Part shown: positions 1 through 8,933 of the stretch, in pieces | How positions within the stretch are numbered: position 1 is the stretch's first letter | Layout of the letters: every line of letters starts with the position of its first letter | Assembly: GCF_029223525.1 (NCBI RefSeq) | Contig: NZ_JARHTQ010000004.1 | Location: forward strand, 124,001 to 188,000 | Direction: 5' to 3' | DNA length: 64,000 nt | Origin: Streptantibioticus ferralitis | Lineage (GTDB): Bacteria; Actinomycetota; Actinomycetes; Streptomycetales; Streptomycetaceae | The notes under the pieces: model-generated | The model's database searches: none | Told to the model about the DNA's origin: nothing | The model's input: only the letters and a program-made list of their open reading frames with translations | Program-made: the position numbers and the translations under genes

Positions 1-2168
1 AGGCGGACTGGGCGCTCTGCTCGCCCAAGATCTCCGAGTACACCGAGTGCACCAACTTCAACGGCACCGGCAGCCCGATCCAGCCGTTCGGCGGCACCAG
101 CCAGTCCGCGCCGCTGACCGCCGGTGCGGCGGCCCTGGTGATCCAGGCCTACCGGGACGGCCACCAGGGCAAGTCCCCGACGCCGGAACTGGTCAAGCAA
201 CTCCTCACCGGTACCGCCCAGGACCTCGGCCTGCCGGCCCAGGAGCAGGGCGCGGGCCTGCTGAACGTCCGCGGCGCCGTCGAGGCCGCCCGCGGCTACC
301 AGAACTCCTCGGGCGCGCGGCAGAGCGACACCCTCGCCGTCACCACCGGCCAGGTGGACATCACCGGCCACCCGGGCTCGGACCACACCGCGAACGTCAC
401 CGTGGTCAACACCGGCCACACCACCCAGACGGTGAACGGCGCCACCCGTACCTTCGCGCCGCTGGCGGACGCGCGGCAGACCGTGGCGCTGAACTCCTCC
501 ACCGACCAGCAGTTCGCGTACGCCACCAACGGCGCGCCGTGGGTACACCACGACGTGAAGTTCACCGTCCCGCCGGGTGCCGACCGACTCGCCGCGTCGA
601 TCGCCTGGAAGGGCGCCGCACAGCGCTCGGGCGCCAACACGGTGACCCCGGTGGTCCGGCTGACCCTGCTGGACCCCTCCGGCCGACTGGAGACCAACAC
701 CCGTCCGCAGGGCGGCCCGGTCTCGGCGAACTTCGGCATCGCCGATGTTCCGCACCCGGTCGCCGGTGAGTGGACCGCGATCCTCTACACCCCGGTCGGC
801 AGCAACGGCTTCACCGGCCCGGTGCAGTTGGACACCGCCACCCAGCGTGCGGTGCAGGCCGGTTCGGTGAGCCCGCAGGTGACGCAACTGGCGCCGGGCC
901 AGAGCAAGACCCTGCACGTCCACCTCACCACTCCGGCGACCAGCGGTGACAGCGCGGAGTCGATCACCGTCGCGGGCTCGAACGGCCACACCACCAGCGT
1001 TCCGGTGATCCTGCGCAGCCTCGTCGACCTGTCCGGCGGTCGCGGTGCCTTCAGCGGCGCGGTCACCGGCGGCAACGGCCGCGATGCCTCGCCCGCGCAG
1101 TCCTTCACCTATGCGTTCGACGTGCCGCGCGGCCACCGCGACGTCCGGGTCGGCGTCACGCTCAGCGATCCGAACGGGCTGGTGCAGGGCACACTGATCA
1201 GCCCCAACGGCACGCCGATCGACATCGAGAGCAACGCCCTCATCAACCCGGCCGGTGACCTCACCGGTACCACCCGGGGCGTCTCGGCCACCACGCTCAA
1301 CCCGGCCGCGGGCCGCTGGCGCTTCGTCCTGGTGGTGATCAACCCGGTCAGCGGTGCCGAGCTCAACGCGCCGTTCCACGGCACGATCGGCCTGGACCAG
1401 GACCGGGCGACCGCCACCGGCCTGCCGAACAACGCGGCCGCCAAACTGGCGGCGGGCAAGCCGACCACGGTGAACGTGACCTACACCAACAACACCGCGG
1501 CCACCCAGATGCTGCACGCCGACGGCCGGCTCGCCACCATGGTGGACCTGCCGCTGGTGCCGCAGGTCACCTCGGGCACCGTCGCACTGCCGCTGCACCC
1601 GACCTCGACGGTCCCCGGCTTCCTGGTGCCCCCCGGCACCGACAAGCTGACCGCCGTCGCGGCCTCCTCGGTTCCCGCGCAGCTGGAACTGGGCGCCACC
1701 AGCGGTTCGCCCGACGCGTTCGGCGATCTCAAGCAGGCGCAGGACGGCTCGACCGTCTCGGTAGTCAAGGACGAAGGCAGCACCTCGCAGCCGGTCGTCC
1801 CGGGCTTCTGGAGCAGCTACGTGCAGCAGATCGGCCCGTTCCCGGCCGCCGGGGCGCCGGCGGGCACCTCGACGATCACCGCGAGCGCTCACACCCAGGC
1901 GTTCGACCCGGCGATCACCTCCAGCACCAACGACCCGTTCGCCGCCGCCGCGAACGCCTCGGCACCGGCGCTCAAGCCGGTCGCCGTCAAGCCCGGCGCC
2001 ACCGGCACTCTGCAGGTCACCATCACCCCGCGCGGGCCCAAGGGCAGTACGGTGCACGGTGTGCTGTACCTGGTGTCCGCGCCGGGCGGGGTGGTCACCG
2101 CCAACAACCAGATCGGAACCACCGGTTCCGTGCTGGCGGCGATTCCCTACAGCTACACCGTCAACTGA
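1..2168 (+). CDS. Subtilisin-like (S8) secreted serine protease, C-terminal part
   Basis: The reading frame is open from the left edge, so the start, pro-region and the Asp and His of the triad lie outside the window. The first 45 codons contain the S8 serine motif GTSQSAPLTAG, with the nucleophile Ser codon at 99-101. About 620 residues follow that look like several beta-rich, Ig-like domains full of Thr, Val, Gly and Asn, as in large multidomain secreted streptomycete proteases. The protein is probably extracellular and degrades peptides, although the signal peptide cannot be seen. Starting at codon 138 would cut off the catalytic motif, so that internal start is wrong. The gene is followed by a strong hairpin. 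Confidence 0.9.
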   Translation, partial: ADWALCSPKISEYTECTNFNGTGSPIQPFGGTSQSAPLTAGAAALVIQAYRDGHQGKSPTPELVKQLLTGTAQDLGLPAQEQGAGLLNVRGAVEAARGYQNSSGARQSDTLAVTTGQVDITGHPGSDHTANVTVVNTGHTTQTVNGATRTFAPLADARQTVALNSSTDQQFAYATNGAPWVHHDVKFTVPPGADRLAASIAWKGAAQRSGANTVTPVVRLTLLDPSGRLETNTRPQGGPVSANFGIADVPHPVAGEWTAILYTPVGSNGFTGPVQLDTATQRAVQAGSVSPQVTQLAPGQSKTLHVHLTTPATSGDSAESITVAGSNGHTTSVPVILRSLVDLSGGRGAFSGAVTGGNGRDASPAQSFTYAFDVPRGHRDVRVGVTLSDPNGLVQGTLISPNGTPIDIESNALINPAGDLTGTTRGVSATTLNPAAGRWRFVLVVINPVSGAELNAPFHGTIGLDQDRATATGLPNNAAAKLAAGKPTTVNVTYTNNTAATQMLHADGRLATMVDLPLVPQVTSGTVALPLHPTSTVPGFLVPPGTDKLTAVAASSVPAQLELGATSGSPDAFGDLKQAQDGSTVSVVKDEGSTSQPVVPGFWSSYVQQIGPFPAAGAPAGTSTITASAHTQAFDPAITSSTNDPFAAAANASAPALKPVAVKPGATGTLQVTITPRGPKGSTVHGVLYLVSAPGGVVTANNQIGTTGSVLAAIPYSYTVN

Positions 2169-2186
2169 CGCACACCAGTTGAACCG

Positions 2187-2219
2187 GCCGAGGCCGCCCC
2201 GCGCTGGGGCGGCCTCGGC
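2187..2219 (+). terminator. Strong GC-rich terminator hairpin after the protease gene
   Basis: A perfect 14-bp inverted repeat (2187-2200 with 2206-2219) and a 5-nt loop lie 18 nt after the protease stop. There is no clear T tract, which is usual in actinomycetes. It could also stop transcription arriving on the minus strand from the ABC exporter operon. Confidence 0.8.
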
Positions 2220-2226
2220 TGCTTCG

Positions 2227-2505
2227 TCAGCGGGGTGCGGCGGCGCTGCGCGCGGCGGCCGTCCGCGCGGCGTCGAGCAGATCGTGGACGTCCTCGCGTT
2301 CGGGCGCCAACTCCGCGGCGTGGCGGGCCTGCTGTAGGGCATCCGCGGGGTGGTCCGATGCCGGCAGCAGGGATGCGGCGGCGTAACGCGACTCGGCCAG
2401 CATCTCGCCGGGCACCAGGCCCGCCTCCGCTTCCGCGACGCAGTACCGGACGGCCCTGCGCTGCAGCCGCGGCCACGGCGGCGCGCGGACTGCGAATGAG
2501 CACAT
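2227..2505 (-). CDS. Small TPR-like protein or remnant downstream of the exporter operon
   Basis: This is a frame of about 92 codons with GC-biased third positions. Its C-terminal half (ADALQQARHAAELAPE...) resembles the last helix pair of a TPR domain. ATG 2505 is chosen because it is the first ATG in the frame; a TTG at 2523 follows a G-rich stretch and is an alternative. No good ribosome binding site was found. The stretch between this frame and the upstream ABC gene also reads as coding in another frame, so this may be the tail of a larger decayed gene. Its position makes it the last possible member of the peptide-export operon. No function can be assigned. Confidence 0.35.
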   Translation of the reverse strand: MCSFAVRAPPWPRLQRRAVRYCVAEAEAGLVPGEMLAESRYAAASLLPASDHPADALQQARHAAELAPEREDVHDLLDAARTAAARSAAAPR

Positions 2506-2569
2506 CGTCCGATGGCACGGCAACCCCCCTGGCTGCGGTCATGCTACTCGGCCGGCCCACCGCGAGCGG

Positions 2570-5452
2570 TCAGTGGATCTGGCGGCGGACCAGCTCATGG
2601 AACAGGCCGCCGGTGTCGGCCAGCAGTTCGGCGGGCGGCCCCTGCTGGACGACCCGGCCGTCGGACATGACGACCACCCGGTCGGCGTCCATGATGGTGG
2701 ACAGCCGGTGGGCGATCACCACGCGGGTGGCTCGCAGCTTGCGGGTGCTCTCGATCACCACCCGCTGAGCCTCGTTGTCCAGTGCGCTGGTGGCCTCGTC
2801 GAAGAACAGCACCCGCGGGCGGCGGATCAACGCCTGGGCGATCATCAGGCGTTGGCGCTGGCCGCCGGAAACCGTGCCACCGCCGTCGGAGAGCACGGTG
2901 TGCATGCCCATCGGCATCCGCTTGATGTCCTCGGCCAGCCCCGCCAGCTCGGCGGCCTCCCAGGCCTCCTCCAGGGAGAACATCTCGGCACCGCAGATGC
3001 AGTCCAGGATCGAGCCGGTGAACGGCTGGGCGTTCTGCAGGACGACCCCGCACTGGCGGCGTACGGCTGCCTGGTCGAGGGCCGCCAGGTCCTGGCCGTC
3101 GTAGAGCACGCTGCCAAAGACCGGTCGGTCGAAGCCGATCAGCAGGCGCAGCAGGGTCGACTTGCCGCAGCCGCTGGCCCCCACGATGGCGACGAACTCG
3201 CCCGGTGAGACCCGGAACGTCACGTTGTCGAGCACCAGCGGCCCGTCCTCGGCGTACCTGAAGGACAGGTCCCTGGCCTCGATCTCGCCGGACAGCGGGC
3301 CGGGTGCCGTGCTGCCCCCGCGTACCTCGGGCACCTCGTCGAGCACCGGCTTGATCTGCTCGTACAGCGGGAGGACGGAGGCGGCAGAGATGAGCGCACC
3401 GGTGAGCTGCGTCACCGAGGTCAGCAGCATCGTCACGGCGGTGTTGAAGGTGAGGAAGCTGCTCGCCGAGAGGGAACCGCGGGCTGGACCGGCGAGCAAC
3501 ATGAACATGATGAGCGTGCAGAACGGCAGATAGACCGCGTTGAACACGGTGATCAGGTTCTTGATCCGGCCCACCCGCCGCTGCAGTTCGCGACTGCGGG
3601 CGAACTCGCGTGCCCAGGCCGCGTAGGCGAAGCTCTCCGCCGCGGCGACGCGCAGTTTGGGCAGTCCGCGCAGTGTCTGGAACGCCTGGTTGTTGAGCCG
3701 GTTGTTGAGCACGGTCAACCGGCGCTGCCACCGCAACTGCCACAGGCCGAGAGTGAGGAACACCGCGCCGATGACGACGAGCATCGCCAGCGCCGTCAGT
3801 GCCAGCGAAAGGCTGTACCACAGCAGCAGAACCAGGTTCACCGCACCGACCGTGCAGGCCTGTACGGCCACCGAGCTGATGCCGGACAGTACGCGGCGTA
3901 TCGCGCTGATGCCCATGGCCGCGGTGGCCAGCTCTCCGGTGGAGCGCTCGGCGAAGAACTTCGTCGGCAGCCGCAGCAGCCGGTCCCAGACGGCCGGTTG
4001 CAGCGTGGCCTCGATCCGCCCTTCCATCCGGAGGATGGAGATGTTCTCCAGCAGCATGAACACGGCGGACACGATGGCGGTGGCCACGATCGCCAGTGAG
4101 GTCTGGACGATCAGGCTGTTCTCGGCGTTCGGCACGTAGGTGCCCAGAACCTGCCCGGTCGCGATCGGCACCACCGCCCCGAGGACGACCGCGACCAGTC
4201 CGCCGAGGACCAGGTTGCGCAGGTCCATCCGGGTTCCGCGCAGACTGAAGCGGAGCAACCGCCAGACGGGCAGCGGCTGTTCCGGCAGCGGCCGGTAGAA
4301 CATCACCGCGTGCGACTCGAACTCGTCGGCGTTGGCCGAGCCGATCCTCGTCCGGGCGCCGGTGTCGTCCACCGCCTCGTACCGGCCTCGGCGCCACAGC
4401 AGTGCGACGGGGGCCGCGGTGCCGGCCCGGTAGCCCACCAGCGGGCCGGTGTTCTCCCGCCACCAGCGTCCGGCGAGCTTGACCACCCGGGTACGGAACC
4501 GCGAACTCAACGCGATTCGCTCGACCGGGTTCAGCCGGTCGTTCATGGCGCCGCCCTGCGCGGGTGCCGTGACCGTGATTCCGGCCGCGGCGGCGACCCT
4601 GCGGCAGACGGCGAGTGTGGCGTCGTCAGCCTCCGTGACCGGACCCGCCGAGGTGCGTCCCGACCTGTCGATGGACGCCAGCAGCGCCTGATCCGCCTGC
4701 GCGCGAACGGCCTCGCCGGCCTTGATGCCCGCCGCCGTCCGGTCCTCGTGAGCGCGCTCCAGCTGTTCGATCCAGCGGTCCAGCGCGAACAGCAGCCGGG
4801 CCTGCTGGTCGACCAGGCGCTGCCACAGCGCGCCGTCGATGAGCAGGTCCTTGGCCGCCTCCATGCTGTACGCGGCGCCGTACTGCAGGCTGCCGGGGTC
4901 AACCGACATCCACAGGATGCCGTCGTCGCCCGACTCGTAGTCGCCCGTCGGCCGCCACTCGCTCGGCGGCGCCGCCAACTGCTGGTGCTCGCTGGCCGGT
5001 TGGCCGTTCAGCGGCGTTTCGAACAGGACTCGCAGGCCGCGTCCGATACCGCGGGTGAACGCGTCCTCCAGCGGGCTGAGCCCCCCCTCGGGGACGTGGT
5101 ACGACCAGGTGTCGCCGTACTCCGGCCGGAACAGCTCCCTCAGTTGGATCCGGCGCAGCACGCAACCGCTCAACGGCCTGCCGATGAGGGTGTGTTGCGG
5201 GCCCTCGACCGGTCCGAGCAGTAGAGTTCCGGCTTCCAGCCGGCCGAGGAAATGCCATCGCCCCTGTAGCACGGCGTCCGCCGCGAACAGGTCCATCGCG
5301 CCGTCCGCGACCAGCCACAGCACATGCGGCCCCTCCAGCGGCAGACTGCGCGAGCTCGTGCAGTCCACCGCATCGCCCAGGCCGCCCATGGCGTGCAGCA
5401 CCACGTCGCCCGGCGCGGCGCCGGTGGCCGCCAAGTGGTGAACGGATGTCAC
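2570..5452 (-). CDS. NHLM/NHLP-type bacteriocin export ABC transporter, permease/ATPase subunit (second subunit)
   Basis: About 960 aa. The first ~400 residues form a regulatory-looking region with a cupin or cyclic-nucleotide-binding-like fold, as in the second ABC subunit of NHLM bacteriocin systems. About six membrane helices follow, then an ATPase with Walker A GASGCGKST, signature VSGGQRQR, Walker B VLFFDEATSALD and H-loop IAHRLST. It has no C39 peptidase domain. GTG 5452 is chosen because the upstream ABC gene stops at 5454; earlier starts would lie inside that gene. It probably works with the peptidase ABC protein to export the double-glycine peptide encoded at 8718-8933. Whether it moves peptide itself or powers the complex is unknown. 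Confidence 0.88.
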   Translation of the reverse strand: MTSVHHLAATGAAPGDVVLHAMGGLGDAVDCTSSRSLPLEGPHVLWLVADGAMDLFAADAVLQGRWHFLGRLEAGTLLLGPVEGPQHTLIGRPLSGCVLRRIQLRELFRPEYGDTWSYHVPEGGLSPLEDAFTRGIGRGLRVLFETPLNGQPASEHQQLAAPPSEWRPTGDYESGDDGILWMSVDPGSLQYGAAYSMEAAKDLLIDGALWQRLVDQQARLLFALDRWIEQLERAHEDRTAAGIKAGEAVRAQADQALLASIDRSGRTSAGPVTEADDATLAVCRRVAAAAGITVTAPAQGGAMNDRLNPVERIALSSRFRTRVVKLAGRWWRENTGPLVGYRAGTAAPVALLWRRGRYEAVDDTGARTRIGSANADEFESHAVMFYRPLPEQPLPVWRLLRFSLRGTRMDLRNLVLGGLVAVVLGAVVPIATGQVLGTYVPNAENSLIVQTSLAIVATAIVSAVFMLLENISILRMEGRIEATLQPAVWDRLLRLPTKFFAERSTGELATAAMGISAIRRVLSGISSVAVQACTVGAVNLVLLLWYSLSLALTALAMLVVIGAVFLTLGLWQLRWQRRLTVLNNRLNNQAFQTLRGLPKLRVAAAESFAYAAWAREFARSRELQRRVGRIKNLITVFNAVYLPFCTLIMFMLLAGPARGSLSASSFLTFNTAVTMLLTSVTQLTGALISAASVLPLYEQIKPVLDEVPEVRGGSTAPGPLSGEIEARDLSFRYAEDGPLVLDNVTFRVSPGEFVAIVGASGCGKSTLLRLLIGFDRPVFGSVLYDGQDLAALDQAAVRRQCGVVLQNAQPFTGSILDCICGAEMFSLEEAWEAAELAGLAEDIKRMPMGMHTVLSDGGGTVSGGQRQRLMIAQALIRRPRVLFFDEATSALDNEAQRVVIESTRKLRATRVVIAHRLSTIMDADRVVVMSDGRVVQQGPPAELLADTGGLFHELVRRQIH

Positions 5453-5453
5453 G

Positions 5454-7739
5454 TCAACGCTCCCTGACCAACTCGGCGTACGGCCCCCCGGCGGCGACCA
5501 GCTCCTCGTGCCGCCCCCGCTCCACCACCGTTCCGTGGTCCAGCACCACGATCTCGTCGCTGTCACGCACCGTGCTCAGCCGGTGGGCGATCACCACACA
5601 CGCACACCCGCGCCGCCGCAGATTGTCGATGATCACCTGCTCGGTCTCCGCGTCCAGCGCACTGGTCACCTCGTCGAGCACCAGGATGCTGGGCTGCCGT
5701 ACCAGCGCCCGCGCTATCTCCAGCCGCTGCCGCTGGCCGCCGGAGAAGTTGCGGCCGTCCTGCTCCACCCGGCTGTGGATGCCGCCGGGGCGCCTGGCGA
5801 CCGTGTCATGGACGGCGGCGTCCTTGAGGGCGGCGATGACGGCCTCGTCCGGTATCGACGGATCCCACAGTGCCACGTTGTCGCGGACGGTGCCCTCGAA
5901 GAGGAAGACGTCCTGATCGACGAACGAGACCGAGGCGGACAGCGAACTGCGCGAGATGTCCGCCAACCGCTGTCCATCGATGCGGATCTCACCCTGCCAG
6001 GGCTGGTACAGACCCGAAATCAGCCGGGACACGGTGGACTTGCCGCTGCCGGAGCCACCGACCAGCGCCACCTGCCGGCCCGGGCCCACCGACAGCGAGA
6101 AGTCGGTGAGCAGGGGTTTGTCGAGCGGGCTGTAACCGAAGGTGATGTTCTCCAACGTCACATGTCCGCTGAGCCTGCGGGTGCTCGCGGCCGGTTCGCT
6201 GCGCTGGTACAGCGGGTCCGCGGGAAAGCTCTCGACGTCCCCCAGCCGCGCCACGTCGGCCGTGAAGTCCTGGACCCGTCCCGCCACTCCGTTCAGCCGG
6301 GTGACCGGTGCGGTGAAGCTGGTCACCAGCGCCTGGAAGGCCACCAGCAGACCGATCGAGATATGGCCGTCCACCGCTCGCAGCCCGCCGATCAGCAGGA
6401 TCAGCGCGCTGTTGAACGCCGCGAGGGTGGGCGCCACGACGGCCAGGGCCGCACTCGGCACGCCGAGCCGCTGCTGGCCGTCCAGCGTGGTCGCATGCTG
6501 ACCGGCCCAGCGGCGGAAGTACCCGTTCTCGCCGCCGGTGGCCTTCATGGTCTCGATCAACTGCAGCCCGCTGTAGGAGGTGTTGGTCAGCCGGGCGCTG
6601 TCCGCGCGCAGCCTCTGCACACCGGTGCCCCGGATCCGCACCACCAGCCGTAGCGCCACCACGTTGAGCAGTGCGATCAGCACCCCGATGACGGTCAGCT
6701 GCGGGTCGTACGTCCACAGCAGGACCGCGTAGAGGATCACGACCACGGCGTCCACGCCCGCGGCGGCCAGGTCCCTGGCCAGCGTCTCGGCGACCGCGTC
6801 GTTGGACTGCAGCCGCTGGACGAGGTCGGCCGGGTTGCGCTGGGCGAAGAAGGTGACCGGCAGCCTGAGCAGATGCCGCAGGAACCGGGCGCTGCTCAGG
6901 GTGGACGAGATGATGCGCCCGCGCAGCAGATTCGCCTGCTGCAGCGCGGTCAGCACGGCGGTCAGCGCGACCATGGCCGCCATCGACGCGAACAGCACAG
7001 GCAGCAGGGACGTCTGGTTGCCGAGCAGGAACATGTCGATGTACGTACGGCTCAGGGCGGGTACCGCCGCACCCACCACGACGAGCAGGAAGCTGGCGAG
7101 CACCGCGGCCAGCATCGTGCCCGAGGTGCCGCGCAGCCGCGCGGGCAGCGCGTCGGTGATCCCGGGCTTGCGGCCGCCTCGGCGGAAGTCCTCGCCGGGT
7201 TCGAAGGTCAGCACGACGCCGGTGAAACTGGTGTCGAAATCCTCCAGCGACACGAAGCGGCGGCCCCGGGCAGGGTCGTTGATGTGCACTCCAGCGCGGC
7301 CGAAGCGCCGACTCATCCCGTCGTACACGACGAAGTGGTTGAACTCCCAGAACAGGATGGCGGGCGCCCGCACCTCGGCCAGAGCGGCCGGTTCCATCTG
7401 CATGCCCTTGGCCGTCAGGCCGTATCCGCGGGCCGCCCTGAGCAGGTTGCTGGCCTTGGAGCCGTCGCGGGAGACGCCGCAGGCGATCCGGAGTTCCTCG
7501 AGCGGCACATGCCGCCCGTAGTGGCCGAGAACCATGGCCAGTGAGGCGGCACCGCACTCCACGGCCTCCATCTGAAGGATGGTGGGAGTGCGGACGGTCT
7601 TCTGGCGCCTCGCCCGCGGCGGCGGCTTGAGCGCCGCCCGGCTCGGACGGTGCCGTCCGCCGCCCTGCTGGTTCGGGCGGTGCCGTCCGCGCTCGGAGAG
7701 CGGCGGCGCCTGCGGCGCGGGGTCGTGCTGTGCGGTCAC
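5454..7739 (-). CDS. NHLM/NHLP-type bacteriocin exporter: C39 peptidase-permease-ATPase
   Basis: About 761 aa. The N-terminal C39 peptidase has a Cys at ~62 in ECGAASLAMVLGHYG, a His at ~135 in FNHFVVYDG and an Asp at ~155 in INDPARG, so the catalytic triad is intact. A six-helix permease and an ATPase follow, with Walker A GGSGSGKST, signature FSGGQRQR and Walker B ILVLDEVTSALD. Enzymes of this type cut leader peptides after Gly-Gly and export the core. GTG 7739 overlaps the HlyD stop as GTGA, indicating translational coupling; longer readings upstream run through the HlyD gene in the wrong frame. The ~50 residues before the peptidase are rich in Arg, Pro and Gln and look disordered. Confidence 0.92.
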   Translation of the reverse strand: MTAQHDPAPQAPPLSERGRHRPNQQGGGRHRPSRAALKPPPRARRQKTVRTPTILQMEAVECGAASLAMVLGHYGRHVPLEELRIACGVSRDGSKASNLLRAARGYGLTAKGMQMEPAALAEVRAPAILFWEFNHFVVYDGMSRRFGRAGVHINDPARGRRFVSLEDFDTSFTGVVLTFEPGEDFRRGGRKPGITDALPARLRGTSGTMLAAVLASFLLVVVGAAVPALSRTYIDMFLLGNQTSLLPVLFASMAAMVALTAVLTALQQANLLRGRIISSTLSSARFLRHLLRLPVTFFAQRNPADLVQRLQSNDAVAETLARDLAAAGVDAVVVILYAVLLWTYDPQLTVIGVLIALLNVVALRLVVRIRGTGVQRLRADSARLTNTSYSGLQLIETMKATGGENGYFRRWAGQHATTLDGQQRLGVPSAALAVVAPTLAAFNSALILLIGGLRAVDGHISIGLLVAFQALVTSFTAPVTRLNGVAGRVQDFTADVARLGDVESFPADPLYQRSEPAASTRRLSGHVTLENITFGYSPLDKPLLTDFSLSVGPGRQVALVGGSGSGKSTVSRLISGLYQPWQGEIRIDGQRLADISRSSLSASVSFVDQDVFLFEGTVRDNVALWDPSIPDEAVIAALKDAAVHDTVARRPGGIHSRVEQDGRNFSGGQRQRLEIARALVRQPSILVLDEVTSALDAETEQVIIDNLRRRGCACVVIAHRLSTVRDSDEIVVLDHGTVVERGRHEELVAAGGPYAELVRER

Positions 7740-8542
7740 GGCAGGAGCCAATCGATCGGGCGCTGCGCGGCGAGGTGGATGGCGCCGCTGACCAGCGTCG
7801 TGGAGTCGATCGCATACGGCGGGCCGCCAGCCGACGACCAGGTGTACCCGGACCTCGTGCTCGTCGAGCGGTCCAGTTGGACCATGACCGCCACCGGTTG
7901 GCCCTGCGCCGAGAACTGGTCGCCCAACTGGCTGTCCCCGAGGAAGCTGGTGATCTGCTGCCGGGTCTCGGGAACCCGGCCGACCGCCAGCACCCGGCCG
8001 CGCAGCACACCGAACCGCTGCGCCGGGACCGACTGGACGGTCAGGTCCACCGGTGAGCCCACCGGGACCGTCGGTGCGCCGCTGGCCGGCGCGTACAACA
8101 CGGCCACCAGGGGGTCGTTGGCGTTGTCGATGCGCTCCACCGTCGCCAGATCCGCGCCGGTGGTCACCACCGCACCGATCTTGGCCGCCAGTGCGGTCAC
8201 CCGGCCCGCGGCCACCGTACGTACGGTCACGACCTTCTGGTCCGTGCGCACGCTCAACAACCGTGCGCCGCTGGGCAACACGTCGCCTTCGTTGGCGAAT
8301 ACGGCGGTGATCTGGCCGGCTACCGGGCTCTGCAGTACGTAACTGCCCTCCGCATGGGTCAGGATCCCCGGTGCGCTCAGCTCGGGTGAAACGGAGCCGG
8401 TCACCGACCAGAATCCCGCGACGGCCATAACGAGCACCGTGACAGTAAGCACGAGCCAGCCCTGCGGCCGGGCGAAACGCACCGGTACGTCGAGCTCCTC
8501 GGGCGATTGCAGCTTGGCAAGCGCTTTTTGCCGGAACTGCAC
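7736..8542 (-). CDS. HlyD-like periplasmic-adaptor-type secretion protein (NHLM system)
   Basis: 268 aa. A cytosolic segment of ~30 residues is followed by one membrane helix (WLVLTVTVLVMAVAGFWSV) and then a biotinyl-lipoyl-like domain (GSYVLQSPVAGQITAVF, EGDVLPSGARLL) and a beta-barrel region, the layout of HlyD-type proteins of NHLM bacteriocin loci. The GTG start at 8542 follows GAAGGA at good spacing. The 3' end overlaps the peptidase ABC gene. In a Gram-positive host it would span membrane and wall and help move the peptide out. It lies between the precursor gene and the two ABC genes, so it is the first export gene of the operon. Confidence 0.87.
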   Translation of the reverse strand: MQFRQKALAKLQSPEELDVPVRFARPQGWLVLTVTVLVMAVAGFWSVTGSVSPELSAPGILTHAEGSYVLQSPVAGQITAVFANEGDVLPSGARLLSVRTDQKVVTVRTVAAGRVTALAAKIGAVVTTGADLATVERIDNANDPLVAVLYAPASGAPTVPVGSPVDLTVQSVPAQRFGVLRGRVLAVGRVPETRQQITSFLGDSQLGDQFSAQGQPVAVMVQLDRSTSTRSGYTWSSAGGPPYAIDSTTLVSGAIHLAAQRPIDWLLP

Positions 8543-8604
8543 GGACTATTCCTTCAACTGCATTCGTATCGGTTTGCCGACGACTGTCTGCCAACGGCAT
8601 CCAA

Positions 8605-8632
8605 GGGCCCCGGAACAAAGCTTCCGAGGCCC
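8605..8632 (-). terminator. Hairpin between precursor and export genes (likely partial terminator)
   Basis: GGGCCcCGGAA and TTCCGaGGCCC form a 10-bp stem with one mismatch and a 6-nt loop. It lies after the precursor stop and before the HlyD start. In peptide bacteriocin operons such hairpins keep precursor mRNA in excess over transporter mRNA; that role is inferred here. Confidence 0.5.
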
Positions 8633-8717
8633 ATGGCCAACTCTACGGGAATTCAGATGTACCGGTAGGTTGAGGGGTGATGCATCGGGCTATGACGTCT
8701 TGCGACGATCGTCCCCG

Positions 8718-8933
8718 TCAGAGACCGGCGAGACCGGTGACGCCCGGGACCAGGCCGGTGACCTGCCCGACCGTCGGGCCGACGCCCGGCACGACGGAGT
8801 CAACGGTGCCGACGACGGACCCGACCACACCCGAAACGTTGAGGCCGAGGGCGCCGACGCCACCGGACACGTTGTCCAGCTCGGTGTCGTCGATCTCACG
8901 GGTCTCGACCTGGGGCGTGAAGTCCTTACGCAT
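8718..8933 (-). CDS. Double-glycine leader peptide, Cys-free Gly/Val-rich core (putative bacteriocin or signal precursor)
   Basis: 71 aa. ATG 8933 follows GAAGGGAAG. The leader is ~25 acidic residues ending in the motif ELDNVSGG, a classic double-glycine site for a C39 peptidase. The predicted 46-residue core has 14 Val, 12 Gly and 5 Leu, a few Thr, Ser and Pro, one Asp, and no Cys, Lys, Arg or aromatic residue. Core glycines at 27, 31, 35 and 39 form a GxxxGxxxGxxxG ladder, typical of tightly packed transmembrane helices. The export genes lie directly downstream on the same strand. No lanthionine, YcaO or radical-SAM enzyme is visible, so I favour an unmodified class II bacteriocin or signal. 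A lanthipeptide is unlikely without Cys. The mature function is unknown. Confidence 0.75.
   Translation of the reverse strand: MRKDFTPQVETREIDDTELDNVSGGVGALGLNVSGVVGSVVGTVDSVVPGVGPTVGQVTGLVPGVTGLAGL

Noticed and set aside
7740-8618. N-terminal extension of the peptidase ABC reading frame up to 8618
   Set aside because: It overlaps the HlyD gene in another frame, has no family similarity, and the GTG at 7739 gives a clean coupled start.
8718-8933. Lanthipeptide interpretation of the double-glycine peptide
   Set aside because: The leader end resembles type A2 lanthipeptides, but the core has no Cys and no LanM-type enzyme is nearby.
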